Source of the DNA: Stenotrophomonas africana
GTDB taxonomy: Bacteria; Pseudomonadota; Gammaproteobacteria; Xanthomonadales; Xanthomonadaceae
DNA length: 64,000 nt
Assembly: GCF_013004645.1 (NCBI RefSeq)
Contig: NZ_JABEME010000009.1
Coordinates: 124,001-188,000, forward strand
Reading direction: 5' to 3'
Shown here in pieces: positions 6,707 through 16,058 of the stretch. The notes under the pieces were generated by a model that was given only the letters and a program-made list of their open reading frames with translations, ran no database searches and was not told where the DNA came from. How positions within the stretch are numbered: position 1 is the stretch's first letter; every line of letters begins with the position of its first letter. Position numbers and translations under genes: made by a program.

Positions 6707-8368
6707 TTACACCTGCAGCAGCTTCCGTGCGGCGGCGCGCGCTTCCTTGCTCACCTCCACGCCGCCCAGCATGCGCGCCAGCTCTTCCTCGCGCGCCTTG
6801 CTGTCCAGCTTTTCCACCGCGCTCTGGGTCATGCCTTCCACCGGGGCCTTGCTGACCCGGTAGTGGGCATGGCCCTTGGAAGCGACCTGCGGCAGGTGGG
6901 TCACGCACAGCACCTGGCGCTTCTCGCCGAGCGCGCGCAGCTTCTGGCCAACGATGTCGGCTACTGCACCACCGATGCCGGAGTCGACTTCGTCGAACAC
7001 CATGGTCGGCACCGCATCCAGATCCAGTGCGGCCACTTCAATGGCCAGCGAAATACGTGACAGTTCACCGCCCGAGGCCACCTTGCGCAGGGCGCGCGGC
7101 GGCTGGCCGGCGTTGGCCGCCACCAGGAACTCCACCCGTTCGGCACCTTGCGGGTCGGGCTTGCCGGAATCCTGGGGCTCCAGCTCGATCAGGAACTTGC
7201 CGCCACCCATGCCCAGCTCGGCGATGATGCCGGTGGTGGTGGCCGACAGTTCGGCCGCAGCGCTGCGACGGCTGGCGGTCAGCACGTCGGCCTGTGCGCG
7301 CCAGGCGGCGGCGGCCTTGTCGATCTCGCCGGCCAGGCGCTGCAGGCGTTCGTCGGCGCCGCGCAGCTGCTCCACTTCGGCGTGCATGCGCTCGCGCTGC
7401 GCGCCCAGTTCGTCCATCGGCACGCGGTGCTTGCGGGCCAGGTCGTGCAGGCGGCCCAGGCGGCGCTCGTTTTCCTCGAACTGTTCCGGGTCGGCGTCGA
7501 GGTCGTCATGCACCCGGTCCAGCAGCGACAGGGCTTCGTGAAGCTGGATCGAGGCGTTCTCGATCAGGCCGTCCACCTCGCCCAGGCGCGGGTCGTGCTC
7601 GATCAGGCGCGACAGCTCGTGGCGCACCTGCTGCAGCAGGTCCAGCGCAGAGCTGCCGTCGTCTCCGTTGAGCTGGTTGCTGGCGGCCTGGCAGGCGCTC
7701 AGCAGGGCGCTGGCATGGGCCTGGCGACGGTGGCTGGCGCCGAGTGCGGCAATCGATTCGGGCTCCAGATCCTCGCGGTCCAGCTCGCGCAGCTGGTGCT
7801 CCAGGAAGCCGATCCGGTCACTGACGTCGCCCTGTTGCGACAGGGCCAGCGATTCATCGACCAGCGCCTGCCATGCGCCAGCGGCGCGGCGGACCTGGCG
7901 GCGCTCGTTCTCGTTGCCGGCATAGGCATCCAGCAGGGCCAGCTGCGACGGGCGCGTCAGCAGGGCCTGCTGTTCGTGCTGGCCATGGATCTCCACCAGC
8001 AGCGAGGCCAGGTCGCCCAGCTGCGCCAGGGTCACCGGTCGGCCATTGATCCAGGCCCGCGAACCGCCATCGGCGCGGATCACCCGGCGCAGCTGGCACT
8101 GCTCCTCATCGTCCAGCTCGTTGTCGGCCAGCCACTGGCGTGCGGCCTGCAGCTGGTCCAGCGCGAACTCGGCCGAAAGCTCGGCGCGGGCGGCGCCGTG
8201 GCGGACCACGCCGCTGTCGGCGCGCAGGCCGGACAGGAAGCCCAGCGCGTCGACCATCAGCGACTTGCCGGCGCCGGTCTCGCCTGAAACCACGGTCATG
8301 CCTGGCCCGAACTCCAGTTCGGTGGCGCGGACGACGGCGAAATCCTTGATCGAAAGATGTCTGAGCAT
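6707..8368 (-). CDS. recN: DNA repair protein RecN
   Basis: An SMC-like ATPase that acts in recombinational repair of double-strand breaks. At 553 residues it has the normal RecN length. The N-terminal MLRHLSIKDFAVV is followed by the Walker A motif SGETGAGKS (about residues 28-36). The middle 250 residues are helical coiled-coil with many Glu/Arg/Ala heptads. The C-terminal half carries the ABC signature region VASGGELSRISLAI and Walker B TMVFDEVDSGIGG. It is divergent from hrcA; the recN-hrcA adjacency is as in Xanthomonas. No SOS-type LexA box was clear in the short space between them. Confidence 0.96.
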   Translation of the reverse strand: MLRHLSIKDFAVVRATELEFGPGMTVVSGETGAGKSLMVDALGFLSGLRADSGVVRHGAARAELSAEFALDQLQAARQWLADNELDDEEQCQLRRVIRADGGSRAWINGRPVTLAQLGDLASLLVEIHGQHEQQALLTRPSQLALLDAYAGNENERRQVRRAAGAWQALVDESLALSQQGDVSDRIGFLEHQLRELDREDLEPESIAALGASHRRQAHASALLSACQAASNQLNGDDGSSALDLLQQVRHELSRLIEHDPRLGEVDGLIENASIQLHEALSLLDRVHDDLDADPEQFEENERRLGRLHDLARKHRVPMDELGAQRERMHAEVEQLRGADERLQRLAGEIDKAAAAWRAQADVLTASRRSAAAELSATTTGIIAELGMGGGKFLIELEPQDSGKPDPQGAERVEFLVAANAGQPPRALRKVASGGELSRISLAIEVAALDLDAVPTMVFDEVDSGIGGAVADIVGQKLRALGEKRQVLCVTHLPQVASKGHAHYRVSKAPVEGMTQSAVEKLDSKAREEELARMLGGVEVSKEARAAARKLLQV

Positions 8369-8427
8369 GGGTAAGGGGGTATCAGCAGCCGCGCAACGCT
8401 AGCACGCGCGCGAGGGAGGTCCAATGA

Positions 8428-8453
8428 CTTGCCAAGGTGATGCGTCGCCATTA
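8428..8453 (+). promoter_or_regulatory. Sigma32-like heat-shock promoter of hrcA
   Basis: CTTGCCA (8428-8434), twelve bases, then CGCCATTA (8446-8453). The sigma32 consensus is CTTGAAA and CCCCATNT with 11-16 bases between. It lies 30 bases before the hrcA start. No CIRCE inverted repeat (TTAGCACTC/GAGTGCTAA) is present. Confidence 0.5.
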
Positions 8454-8483
8454 TCTAGTGTCCGTGTCTCACAGGTTGATTCC

Positions 8484-9548
8484 ATGCACGGTTCTCCCGA
8501 CCAGCTTGCCCCACGTGCGCGCCATCTGCTGCGCACGCTGATCGCGCGGTACATCCAGGACGGCGAGCCGGTCGGCTCGCAGACACTGGCGCGCGTGGCC
8601 GGCCTGGAGGTCAGCCCGGCCACCATCCGCAACATCCTCGGCGACCTGGAGGACCTGGGGCTGCTGGCGTCGCCGCACACCTCGGCCGGCCGCATCCCGA
8701 CCGCGCACGGTTACCGGGTGTTCGTCGACAGCCTGCTGCAGATGCAGCCGCCGGGCGAGGGCGAACTGGCCCGGCTGCGCCAGGAACTGGCCGGCGGTGG
8801 CAGCACCCAGGCCCTGCTTGGCAGCGCCTCGGAGCTGCTGTCGGCGATGAGCCACTTCGTCGGCGTGGTCAGCGCGCCGCGGCGCGAGCAGTTCGCCTTC
8901 CGCCAGATCGATTTCGTGGCGCTGGACGGGCGCCGGGTGCTGGCGATCCTGGTGTTTGCCGACAACGAGGTGCAGAACCGGGTCATCGAGACCCGCCAGG
9001 AGTTCGCGCCGGGCCAGCTGGAGCAGGTGGCCAACTACCTCAATGCCCATTTCGCTGGCCTGCCGATGGCCGAGATCCGCACCCGCCTGCTGCTGGAGCT
9101 GCGCGACGCCCGTTCCGAGCTGGAGCAGCTGCTGGCGCACAGCATCGAGCTGGCCGAGCAGGCCCTGCAGCCGGCTGCCGACGACATGCTGGTGGCCGGC
9201 CAGACCCGTCTGATGGGGGTGCAGGACCTGTCAGACCTGGAGCGCCTGCGCGAGCTGTTCGAGCTGTTCTCCAGCAAGCGCGAGATCCTGCAGCTGCTGG
9301 AGCGGACCATCCAGGCGCCGGGCGTGCGCATCTTCATCGGCGAGGAGACCGGGATGATGCCGCTGCAGGGCGTCTCGCTGGTCACCGCCCCGTACACCGC
9401 CAATGGCCAGGTGCTGGGCGTGCTGGGCGTGATCGGTCCCAAGCGGATGGCCTACGACCGCATGATCCCGCTGGTCCAGGCCACCGCCGATGTACTCGGG
9501 GCAGCCTTTTCACCGGCCGGGCGCACTCCCGGAACATCCGACGCTTGA
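8484..9548 (+). CDS. hrcA: Heat-inducible transcription repressor HrcA
   Basis: HrcA represses chaperone genes by binding CIRCE operators and is itself kept active by GroEL. This copy is 354 residues from the ATG at 8484 (MHGSPDQLAPRARHLL); a longer frame upstream lacks family similarity. Evidence: the N-terminal winged helix LIARYIQDGEPVGSQTLAR with VSPATIRNILGDLEDLGLL and SAGRIPTAHGYRVFVD, then the GAF-like middle and the C-terminal IFIGEETG and YDRMIPLVQATADVL. It heads the hrcA-grpE-dnaK-dnaJ operon. HrcA is rare among gammaproteobacteria but typical of xanthomonads, which combine it with sigma32 control. Confidence 0.96.
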   Translation: MHGSPDQLAPRARHLLRTLIARYIQDGEPVGSQTLARVAGLEVSPATIRNILGDLEDLGLLASPHTSAGRIPTAHGYRVFVDSLLQMQPPGEGELARLRQELAGGGSTQALLGSASELLSAMSHFVGVVSAPRREQFAFRQIDFVALDGRRVLAILVFADNEVQNRVIETRQEFAPGQLEQVANYLNAHFAGLPMAEIRTRLLLELRDARSELEQLLAHSIELAEQALQPAADDMLVAGQTRLMGVQDLSDLERLRELFELFSSKREILQLLERTIQAPGVRIFIGEETGMMPLQGVSLVTAPYTANGQVLGVLGVIGPKRMAYDRMIPLVQATADVLGAAFSPAGRTPGTSDA

Positions 9549-9611
9549 AACGCAGCATCCCGCCCACACTAGGGTGGGTGGAGGCGGAGATTGACCGCCA
9601 GGGACCCAGAC

Positions 9612-10127
9612 ATGAACCACGAACATCCAGATATCGAATCCCAGCAGAGTGCCGCCGATGCGGCCGCCACCGCCGGCGTCAACGACGAAGTTGAGCGCCT
9701 GCGCGCCGAAGTTGAGCAGGTCAGGGCCGATGCGCTGCGTGAGCGCGCCGACCTGGAGAACCAGCGCAAGCGCGTTGCCCGTGACATCGATCAGGCTCGT
9801 AAGTTCGCCAACGAGAAGCTGCTGGGCGAGCTGCTGCCGGTATTCGACAGCCTGGATGCAGGCCTGAAGGCGGCTGGCGACGACCCGCATCCGCTGCGCG
9901 AAGGCCTGGAGCTGACCTACAAGCAGCTGCTGAAGGTCGCCGCCGACAACGGTCTGGTCCTGCTGGATCCGACCGGCCAGCCGTTCAATCCGGAACACCA
10001 CCAGGCCATCAGCCAGGTGCCGGCGCCGGGCGCCGCCCCGGGCAGCGTGGTGACCGTGTTCCAGAAGGGCTACCTGCTCAACGAGCGCCTGCTGCGGCCG
10101 GCGCTGGTGGTGGTGGCCGCCGACTGA
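9612..10127 (+). CDS. grpE: Nucleotide exchange factor GrpE
   Basis: GrpE drives ADP release from DnaK. The 171-residue form starts at the ATG at 9612 ([13 protein letters not shown]); an in-frame TTG at 9591 with a GGAGG just upstream would add seven residues. The N-terminal part is the long dimerising helix ([32 protein letters not shown]), and the C-terminal beta domain has [13 protein letters not shown] and [19 protein letters not shown] with the family's final VVVAAD. It lies 63 bases after hrcA. Confidence 0.96.
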   Translation: MNHEHPDIESQQSAADAAATAGVNDEVERLRAEVEQVRADALRERADLENQRKRVARDIDQARKFANEKLLGELLPVFDSLDAGLKAAGDDPHPLREGLELTYKQLLKVAADNGLVLLDPTGQPFNPEHHQAISQVPAPGAAPGSVVTVFQKGYLLNERLLRPALVVVAAD

Positions 10128-10217
10128 TCGGCCGTGCCGGGTGATGCCCGGCCCCGGTCGCGCCAGGCAACGCCTGGCAAGCTTTTCCAAGCGCTGAACA
10201 CAGCGTTCGGGAGGTGG

Positions 10218-10246
10218 CTTGAATGTTCCACGAGCCTCCCCCACAT
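10218..10246 (+). promoter_or_regulatory. Sigma32-like heat-shock promoter before dnaK
   Basis: CTTGAAT (10218-10224), 14 bases, then CCCCACAT (10239-10246): a close match to the sigma32 consensus in both boxes and spacing. It lies in the 182-bp grpE-dnaK gap, which also holds a GCCAGGC/GCCTGGC hairpin near 10164-10180. It would allow dnaK-dnaJ to be induced separately from hrcA-grpE. Confidence 0.65.
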
Positions 10247-10309
10247 CGTATTCATCCACCGGCCGAACGGCCGGACTGACACCAACAAGCATCCTCAGGA
10301 GTCTCCCCC

Positions 10310-12232
10310 ATGGGCAAGATCATTGGTATCGACCTCGGCACCACCAACTCGTGCGTGGCGATCATGGACGGCGGCAAGGCCCGCGTCATCGAGAATTCGG
10401 AAGGCGATCGCACCACCCCGTCGATCGTCGCCTACACCAAGGACGGCGAAGTCCTGGTCGGCGCCTCGGCCAAGCGCCAGGCTGTCACCAACCCGAAGAA
10501 CACCTTCTACGCGGTGAAGCGCCTGATCGGCCGCAAGTTCACCGATGCCGAAGTGCAGAAGGACATCGCCCACGTCCCGTACGGCATCCTGGCCCATGAC
10601 AACGGCGATGCCTGGGTGTCGACCAGCGACGGCAAGAAGATGGCCCCGCAGGAAATCTCGGCCAAGGTGCTGGAGAAGATGAAGAAGACCGCCGAGGACT
10701 TCCTCGGTGAGAAGGTCACCGAAGCGGTCATCACCGTGCCGGCCTACTTCAACGACAGCCAGCGCCAGGCAACCAAGGACGCCGGCCGCATCGCCGGCCT
10801 GGACGTCAAGCGCATCATCAACGAGCCGACCGCGGCCGCGCTGGCCTATGGCCTGGACAAGGGCGACAACAAGGATCGCAAGATCGTGGTGTACGACCTG
10901 GGCGGCGGCACCTTCGACGTCTCGGTGATCGAGATCGCCAACGTCGACGGTGAAAAGCAGTTCGAAGTGCTGGCCACCAACGGCGACACCTTCCTGGGTG
11001 GCGAAGACTTCGACAACCGCGTCATCGAGTACCTGGTTGAAGAGTTCAACAAGGACCAGGGCATCGACCTGCGCAAGGATCCGCTGGCCCTGCAGCGCCT
11101 GAAGGATGCTGCCGAGCGCGCCAAGATCGAGCTGTCCAGCGCCCAGCAGACCGAAGTGAACCTGCCGTACGTCACTGCCGACGCCTCCGGTCCGAAGCAC
11201 CTGAACATCAAGCTGACCCGCGCCAAGCTGGAAGCGCTGGTGGAAGACCTGATCAAGAAGTCGATCGAGCCGTGCCGCGTGGCCCTGAACGATGCCGGCC
11301 TGCGTTCGAGCGACATCAGCGAAGTGATCCTGGTCGGTGGCCAGACCCGCATGCCGAAGGTGCAGCAGGCGGTGACCGAGTTCTTCGGCAAGGAACCGCG
11401 CAAGGACGTCAACCCGGACGAAGCCGTGGCACTGGGTGCTGCGATCCAGGGCGGCGTGCTGGGCGGCGACGTCAAGGACGTGCTGCTGCTGGACGTGACT
11501 CCGCTGTCGCTGGGCATCGAGACCATGGGTGGCGTGTTCACCAAGATCATTGAGAAGAACACCACCATCCCGACCAAGGCCTCGCAGGTGTTCTCCACCG
11601 CCGAGGACAACCAGTCGGCGGTGACCGTGCACGTGCTGCAGGGTGAGCGCGAACAGGCCCGCTTCAACAAGTCGCTGGCGAAGTTCGACCTGTCCGGCAT
11701 CGAGCCGGCCCCGCGCGGCCTGCCGCAGGTGGAAGTGTCCTTCGACATCGACGCCAACGGCATCCTGCACGTGTCGGCCAAGGACAAGAAGACCAACAAG
11801 GAACAGAAGGTCGAGATCAAGGCCGGTTCGGGCCTGTCCGAGGAAGAGATCGCGCGCATGGTCGCCGACGCGGAAGCCAACCGCGAAGAAGACAAGAAGT
11901 TCCAGGAACTGGTGCAGGCCCGTAACCAGGCCGACGCCCTGATCCACGGCACCCGCAGCGCGATCACCGAGCACGGCAGCAAGGTCGGTGGCGATGTCAT
12001 CGGCAAGGTCGAGGCGGCGCTGGCCGACCTGGAAACCGCGATGAAGGGTGACGACAAGGCACAGATCGAAGCCAAGTCGAAGGCGCTGGAAGAAGCGGGC
12101 CAGTCGCTGTTCGCCGCCGCTTCGGCCGACCAGGGTGGTGCTCCGGGTGCCGACGCCGGCAATGCCGGCAAGGCGCAGGACGACGTGGTCGACGCCGAGT
12201 TCACCGAAGTCAAGGACGACAAGAAGTCCTGA
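10310..12232 (+). CDS. dnaK: Chaperone protein DnaK (Hsp70)
   Basis: The major ATP-dependent Hsp70 chaperone, 640 residues. The ATPase domain opens [20 protein letters not shown] and contains [43 protein letters not shown] and [11 protein letters not shown], all invariant Hsp70 signatures. The linker is [16 protein letters not shown], followed by the substrate-binding beta domain and helical lid. The tail ends in the conserved acidic motif [16 protein letters not shown]. It works with GrpE and DnaJ encoded on either side. Confidence 0.99.
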   Translation: MGKIIGIDLGTTNSCVAIMDGGKARVIENSEGDRTTPSIVAYTKDGEVLVGASAKRQAVTNPKNTFYAVKRLIGRKFTDAEVQKDIAHVPYGILAHDNGDAWVSTSDGKKMAPQEISAKVLEKMKKTAEDFLGEKVTEAVITVPAYFNDSQRQATKDAGRIAGLDVKRIINEPTAAALAYGLDKGDNKDRKIVVYDLGGGTFDVSVIEIANVDGEKQFEVLATNGDTFLGGEDFDNRVIEYLVEEFNKDQGIDLRKDPLALQRLKDAAERAKIELSSAQQTEVNLPYVTADASGPKHLNIKLTRAKLEALVEDLIKKSIEPCRVALNDAGLRSSDISEVILVGGQTRMPKVQQAVTEFFGKEPRKDVNPDEAVALGAAIQGGVLGGDVKDVLLLDVTPLSLGIETMGGVFTKIIEKNTTIPTKASQVFSTAEDNQSAVTVHVLQGEREQARFNKSLAKFDLSGIEPAPRGLPQVEVSFDIDANGILHVSAKDKKTNKEQKVEIKAGSGLSEEEIARMVADAEANREEDKKFQELVQARNQADALIHGTRSAITEHGSKVGGDVIGKVEAALADLETAMKGDDKAQIEAKSKALEEAGQSLFAAASADQGGAPGADAGNAGKAQDDVVDAEFTEVKDDKKS

Positions 12233-12244
12233 TCCGGACCGACA

Positions 12245-12269
12245 CGGGACGCTGGCCATCAGCGTCCCG
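12245..12269 (+). terminator. Perfect hairpin between dnaK and dnaJ
   Basis: CGGGACGCTG, loop GCCAT, CAGCGTCCCG: ten perfect pairs, 12 bases past the dnaK stop, followed only by TTGTCG. It may partially terminate or protect the 3' end of dnaK mRNA so that DnaK is made in excess over DnaJ. Confidence 0.5.
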
Positions 12270-12386
12270 TTGTCGCATCAGGGTCCTGACCGCCCACCGG
12301 CGTGTCGGGGCGCCCGACGCAAGAGCGGACCTGGTTCCGCTCTTCCGCTTTGACGAATCCCGACTTTCCGGAACCCGATTCACGAT

Positions 12387-13514
12387 ATGAGCAAGCGCGA
12401 TTACTACGAAGTGCTGGGCGTTGCCCGCACCGCCACCGACGAAGAGCTGAAGAAGGCCTACCGTCGCTGCGCGATGAAGTTCCACCCGGACCGCAACCCG
12501 GGCGATACGGCGGCCGAAGCCTCCTTCAAGGAGTGCAAGGAAGCCTACGAAGTGCTGTCCGACGGCAACAAGCGCCGCATGTACGACAGCCACGGCCACG
12601 CCGCGTTCGAGCACGGCATGGGCGGTGGCGGCGGTCCGGGCGGCCCGGACATGAACGATATCTTCGGCGATATCTTCGGCAACATTTTTGGCGGTGGCGG
12701 CGGTGGTCCGCGCCAGGCCCGTCGCGGTGCCGACATCGGCTACGTGATGGAACTGGACCTGGAAGAAGCCGTGCGCGGCGTCGAGCGCCGGATCGAGATC
12801 CCGACCCTGGCCGAGTGCGGCGACTGCGATGGCAGTGGCTCCGAGGACGGCAAGGTCGAGACCTGCAACGTGTGCCATGGCCGCGGCCAGGTGCGCATCC
12901 AGCGCGGCATCTTCGCCATGCAGCAGGCCTGCCACAACTGCGGCGGCCGTGGCCAGATCATCGCCAAGCCTTGCAAGACCTGCCACGGCAACGGCCGTGT
13001 CGAGGAAGACAAAGTGCTGTCGGTGAAGGTGCCGGCGGGCGTGGATACCGGTGACCGCATCCGCCTGCAGGGCGAAGGCGAGGCTGGTCCGGCCGGCACG
13101 CCGCCAGGTGACCTGTACGTGGAAGTGCGCGTGCGCGAGCATGCGATCTTCCAGCGCGATGGCGATGACCTGCACTGCGAAGTGCCGATCCGCATCTCGC
13201 AGGCGGCACTGGGCGACACCGTGCGCGTGGCCACCTTGGGCGGCGAGGCGGAGATCCGCATCCCGGCCGAGACCCAGACCGGCAAGCTGTTCCGCCTGCG
13301 TGGCAAGGGTGTGCGTTCGGTGCGCAGCCGCAGCGAGGGCGACCTGTACTGCCGCGTGGTGGTGGAGACTCCGGTCAACCTCACCAACGAACAGCGCAAG
13401 CTGCTGGAGCAGTTCGAAGCCACCTTCGTCGGCGAGGAGGCGCGCAAGCATTCGCCGAAGTCGGCCACCTTCATGGATGGCGTGAAGGGCTTCTGGGACC
13501 GGATGACGTCCTGA
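12387..13514 (+). CDS. dnaJ: Chaperone protein DnaJ (Hsp40)
   Basis: Co-chaperone that stimulates DnaK ATPase, 375 residues, complete type A DnaJ. The J domain (1-70) has the HPD motif in [11 protein letters not shown]. It is followed by a Gly-rich segment with [13 protein letters not shown]. The zinc-finger region carries four CxxCxGxG repeats: [24 protein letters not shown] and CKTCHGNG. The C-terminal substrate-binding domain ends in [14 protein letters not shown] sequence ([13 protein letters not shown]). It is last in the hrcA operon. Confidence 0.98.
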   Translation: MSKRDYYEVLGVARTATDEELKKAYRRCAMKFHPDRNPGDTAAEASFKECKEAYEVLSDGNKRRMYDSHGHAAFEHGMGGGGGPGGPDMNDIFGDIFGNIFGGGGGGPRQARRGADIGYVMELDLEEAVRGVERRIEIPTLAECGDCDGSGSEDGKVETCNVCHGRGQVRIQRGIFAMQQACHNCGGRGQIIAKPCKTCHGNGRVEEDKVLSVKVPAGVDTGDRIRLQGEGEAGPAGTPPGDLYVEVRVREHAIFQRDGDDLHCEVPIRISQAALGDTVRVATLGGEAEIRIPAETQTGKLFRLRGKGVRSVRSRSEGDLYCRVVVETPVNLTNEQRKLLEQFEATFVGEEARKHSPKSATFMDGVKGFWDRMTS

Positions 13515-13542
13515 GTTTTTCGACGGAAGCGATGAACGATAG

Positions 13543-13561
13543 CGCCGGGCCATGCCCGGCG
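13543..13561 (+). terminator. Hairpin after dnaJ
   Basis: CGCCGGGC, loop CAT, GCCCGGCG, followed by TTGTCGTTT, 28 bases after the dnaJ stop. It is a likely operon terminator with an imperfect T tract. Confidence 0.6.
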
Positions 13562-13578
13562 TTGTCGTTTGTGGTGCA

Positions 13579-13601
13579 GTAGATCCACGCCATGCGTGGA
13601 T
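13579..13601 (+). repeat. SMAG-type REP palindrome
   Basis: GTAG then ATCCACGCCATGCGTGGAT, between the convergent dnaJ operon and the AraC gene. Confidence 0.85.
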
Positions 13602-13614
13602 ACCGTTCAAAGGA

Positions 13615-14412
13615 TCATCGAAAAAACGCCGCCGGTGTCTGTCCCAGCTGCCGCTTGAACATGCTGGTGAACGCGCTTGGGCTGTCGTAACCCATTGCCA
13701 GCGCGACATCGATGACCTTGTCGCCGACCGCCAGCCGTTCCATCGCGGCCAGTAGCCGCGCCTGTTGTCGCCACTGTCCGAAGGTCATGCCCAGTTCGCT
13801 GGCGAAATGACGCTGGATGGTTTTCACGTCCACCTGCAGGGCCTGCGCCCAATCCTGCAGCGTGGCGTCGTCGCCGGGATGCTTCTGGATGTGCTGGCAG
13901 ATCCGCTGCAGGCGCGGGTCGGTGGGTGAAGGCAGGTGCAGCGGCAGCGCGTCCATGCGGTGCAGCTCGTCCAGCAGCAGGCGCACCACGCGGCCGTCGC
14001 GGCTGTCGTCCACATGCGCGGTCTCGATCAGGCTGGCGGCCAGCAGCAGCTCGCGCAGCAGCGGCGCCACCTGTACCGCGAACGCTTCGTCCGGCAGCTG
14101 CGGCGCGAAGTCCGGCTCCACGTACAGGCTGCGCATGTGTACTTCGGCGATGCAGTCCACCGCATGGGCCGTGCCGGCCGGGACCCAGATCGCGCGGGTT
14201 GAAGGCACTACCCAGCGGCCGCCGTCTGCACGCACCACCATCAGTCCGGACATGGCGAACACCAGCTGGTGACGGCGGTGCCGGTGGGGCGCGATGTGGG
14301 TCCCGGGCTTGTAATGGCGGGCGCGGCAGGTCACTGGGCGGTGCACCGGAACCTCGTTCCACGGCGCAGTCTCGCGGACCTGGCAGGGGATGTCCTTTTT
14401 GCGATATGCCAT
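13615..14412 (-). CDS. AraC-family transcriptional regulator with cupin sensor domain
   Basis: A 265-residue regulator. The N-terminal half is a cupin/AraC-binding fold (THIAPHRHRRHQLVFAMSG, GRWVVPSTRAIWVPAGTAH). The C-terminal third holds two helix-turn-helix units: DDATLQDWAQALQVDVKTIQ and the AraC signature VIDVALAMGYDSPSAFTSMF with RQLGQTPAAFFR. It is transcribed away from a fosmidomycin-resistance-type efflux transporter 72 bp off, which it probably regulates; that link is inferred from position only. This combination of cupin and AraC domains is often found next to small-molecule exporters. Confidence 0.92.
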   Translation of the reverse strand: MAYRKKDIPCQVRETAPWNEVPVHRPVTCRARHYKPGTHIAPHRHRRHQLVFAMSGLMVVRADGGRWVVPSTRAIWVPAGTAHAVDCIAEVHMRSLYVEPDFAPQLPDEAFAVQVAPLLRELLLAASLIETAHVDDSRDGRVVRLLLDELHRMDALPLHLPSPTDPRLQRICQHIQKHPGDDATLQDWAQALQVDVKTIQRHFASELGMTFGQWRQQARLLAAMERLAVGDKVIDVALAMGYDSPSAFTSMFKRQLGQTPAAFFR

Positions 14413-14484
14413 GACCCGAACGCGGCAGAAGGGAGGGGGAGGTCACCGTAGCATGCGTGGCTCGCCCCCAACCTGACTGCGTCC

Positions 14485-15684
14485 ATGTCGACCCTGGCTT
14501 CTCCCGCAACGACCTCACGCCCGGTGGCCCCCGGTGTGCTGGCCGCCATCTCCACCTCGCATGTCGTCAACGACATGATGCAGTCGCTGATCCTGGCCAT
14601 CTATCCAGTGATCAAGGGCGGCTTCAACCTCAGCTTCACCCAGATCGGCCTGATCACGCTGACCTACCAGCTCACCGCCTCGATCTTCCAGCCGTTGATC
14701 GGCATGGCTACCGACCGCCGCCCGGCGCCGTACTCGCTGCCGATCGGCATGGCCTCGACCCTGTGCGGCATGCTGCTGCTGGGCTTCGCACCGAACTACG
14801 CGGTGGTGCTGATGGCGGCGGCGATGGTCGGCATTGGTTCGGCCATCTTCCATCCGGAAGCCTCGCGCATCGCGCGGCTGGCCTCGGGTGGTCGCCATGG
14901 CTTCGCGCAGTCGGTGTTCCAGGTGGGTGGCAATTTCGGAACAGCGCTGGGCCCGTTGATTGCCGCCGCAGTGATCGTGCCGTATGGCCAGCACGCGGCA
15001 TCGTGGTTTGCCGGCGCCGCCCTGATCGGCATCGCATTGCTGACCTATGTTGGCCGCTGGTACGCGTTGCATCTGGGCGCGCCACGCCCGGCCAGCACCG
15101 CGTCGATGGCCCCGCGGCATCCGTCGCGCACCGTGGCCAAGGTGCTGGCGATCCTGCTGGTGCTGATCTTCAGCAAATACTTCTACATGGCCAGCATCGG
15201 CAGCTACTTCACCTTCTACCTGATCCACCACTTCGGCATCCCGGTGGCACAGGCGCAGCTGCATCTGTTCGCGTTCCTGGTGGCGTCGGCCGCCGGTGGT
15301 TTCCTCGGCGGTCCGCTGGGCGACCGCATCGGCCGCAAGCCGATCATCTGGACCTCGATCCTTGGCGTGGCCCCGTTCGCGCTGATGCTGCCGCATGCCG
15401 ATCTGCTCTGGACCACGGTGCTGGCGGTGCTGATTGGTTTCGTGTTGTCGTCGGCGTTCTCGGCGATTGTGGTGTACGCACAGGAAATGATGCCGCATCG
15501 CATCGGCATGGTGTCCGGCCTGTTCTTCGGCTTCGCCTTCGGAATGGGTGGTCTGGGTGCTGCCGTGCTCGGCCTGCTGGCGGACAAGACCAGCATCGAG
15601 TACGTCTACCAGCTGACCGCGTTCCTGCCGCTGCTCGGTATCGTGGCGGCGTGGCTGCCGCCGTCCCGGCCTGCTGCTCACTGA
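14485..15684 (+). CDS. fsr: MFS efflux transporter, fosmidomycin-resistance (Fsr) family
   Basis: A 12-segment major facilitator, 399 residues. It closely follows the E. coli Fsr pattern from start to end: GVLAAISTSHVVNDMMQSLI, LSFTQIGLITLTYQLTAS, the loop ATDRRPAPYSLPIGM, IFHPEASRIARLASGGRHGF and QSVFQVGGNFGTALGPL. Fsr exports fosmidomycin, an inhibitor of isoprenoid synthesis; the natural substrate is unknown. The ATG at 14485 gives MSTLASPATTSRPVAPG, a normal cytoplasmic N-terminus. The divergent AraC gene is the likely regulator. A long repeat region follows downstream. Confidence 0.9.
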   Translation: MSTLASPATTSRPVAPGVLAAISTSHVVNDMMQSLILAIYPVIKGGFNLSFTQIGLITLTYQLTASIFQPLIGMATDRRPAPYSLPIGMASTLCGMLLLGFAPNYAVVLMAAAMVGIGSAIFHPEASRIARLASGGRHGFAQSVFQVGGNFGTALGPLIAAAVIVPYGQHAASWFAGAALIGIALLTYVGRWYALHLGAPRPASTASMAPRHPSRTVAKVLAILLVLIFSKYFYMASIGSYFTFYLIHHFGIPVAQAQLHLFAFLVASAAGGFLGGPLGDRIGRKPIIWTSILGVAPFALMLPHADLLWTTVLAVLIGFVLSSAFSAIVVYAQEMMPHRIGMVSGLFFGFAFGMGGLGAAVLGLLADKTSIEYVYQLTAFLPLLGIVAAWLPPSRPAAH

Positions 15685-15762
15685 GGGGTTTGGGTTTGCA
15701 GGGCTTGCAGCCCTGCACCTGCAGAGGCAACGTCAACAGCAGAAGCGGGCTATCCGTGGGTT

Positions 15763-15864
15763 GGCGGGGCGGGTCCGGTTGCAGGGGACGCCGTAAACCC
15801 ATCCCTGGGGGCTTGGCCGCGGCATCCATGCCGCGGACACCCCTGCAACCGGACCCACCCCGCC
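15763..15864 (+). repeat. 102-nt long-hairpin element, copy A
   Basis: A 25-nt arm (15763-15787, ending GGTCCGGTTGCAGGGG), a 52-nt core (15788-15839, starting ACGCCGTAAACCC) and a 25-nt arm (15840-15864, starting CCCCTGCAACCGGACC). The arms pair at 24 of 25 positions. The core has its own stem-loop CCGCGGC-ATCCAT-GCCGCGG. The 3' flank is TTCGACAG. The upstream 75 bases (from about 15688, including a TGCAGGGC/GCCCTGCA stem) resemble the outer flank of copy B in inverted orientation. Confidence 0.85.
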
Positions 15865-15907
15865 TTCGACAGTTTTCCGTGATCAGCCGGAACGGCGTAC
15901 TGCTCTG

Positions 15908-16003
15908 GTAGGTGTCGGCCTTGGTCGACACGGTAGATCCATGCCATGCGTGGATGAATTCATTCGATGTCTGACAGATGTGTCGACCAAGGTCGACACC
16001 TAC
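15908..16003. repeat. Three SMAG-type palindromes, outer two inverted
   Basis: Copy one (15908-15930) begins GTAGGTGTCGGCCTTGG. Copy two (15933-15955) is GTAG with ATCCATGCCATGCGTGGAT. Copy three (15981-16003) is inverted and ends GGTCGACACCTAC. Copies one and three are complementary and could form one large hairpin around copy two. The cluster lies between 102-nt elements A and B. The whole interval 15685-16365 has no gene. Confidence 0.85.
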
Positions 16004-16058
16004 CAACAGCCGTGCGGCACAACAGCCGCAGTTACCAACAGCCGCTTGAACCTGTCGA

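Noticed and set aside
8369..8483. GCTAGCACGCGCGCGAG as a possible CIRCE element before hrcA.
   Set aside because: It lacks the TTAGCACTC-N9-GAGTGCTAA symmetry; only a short part matches.
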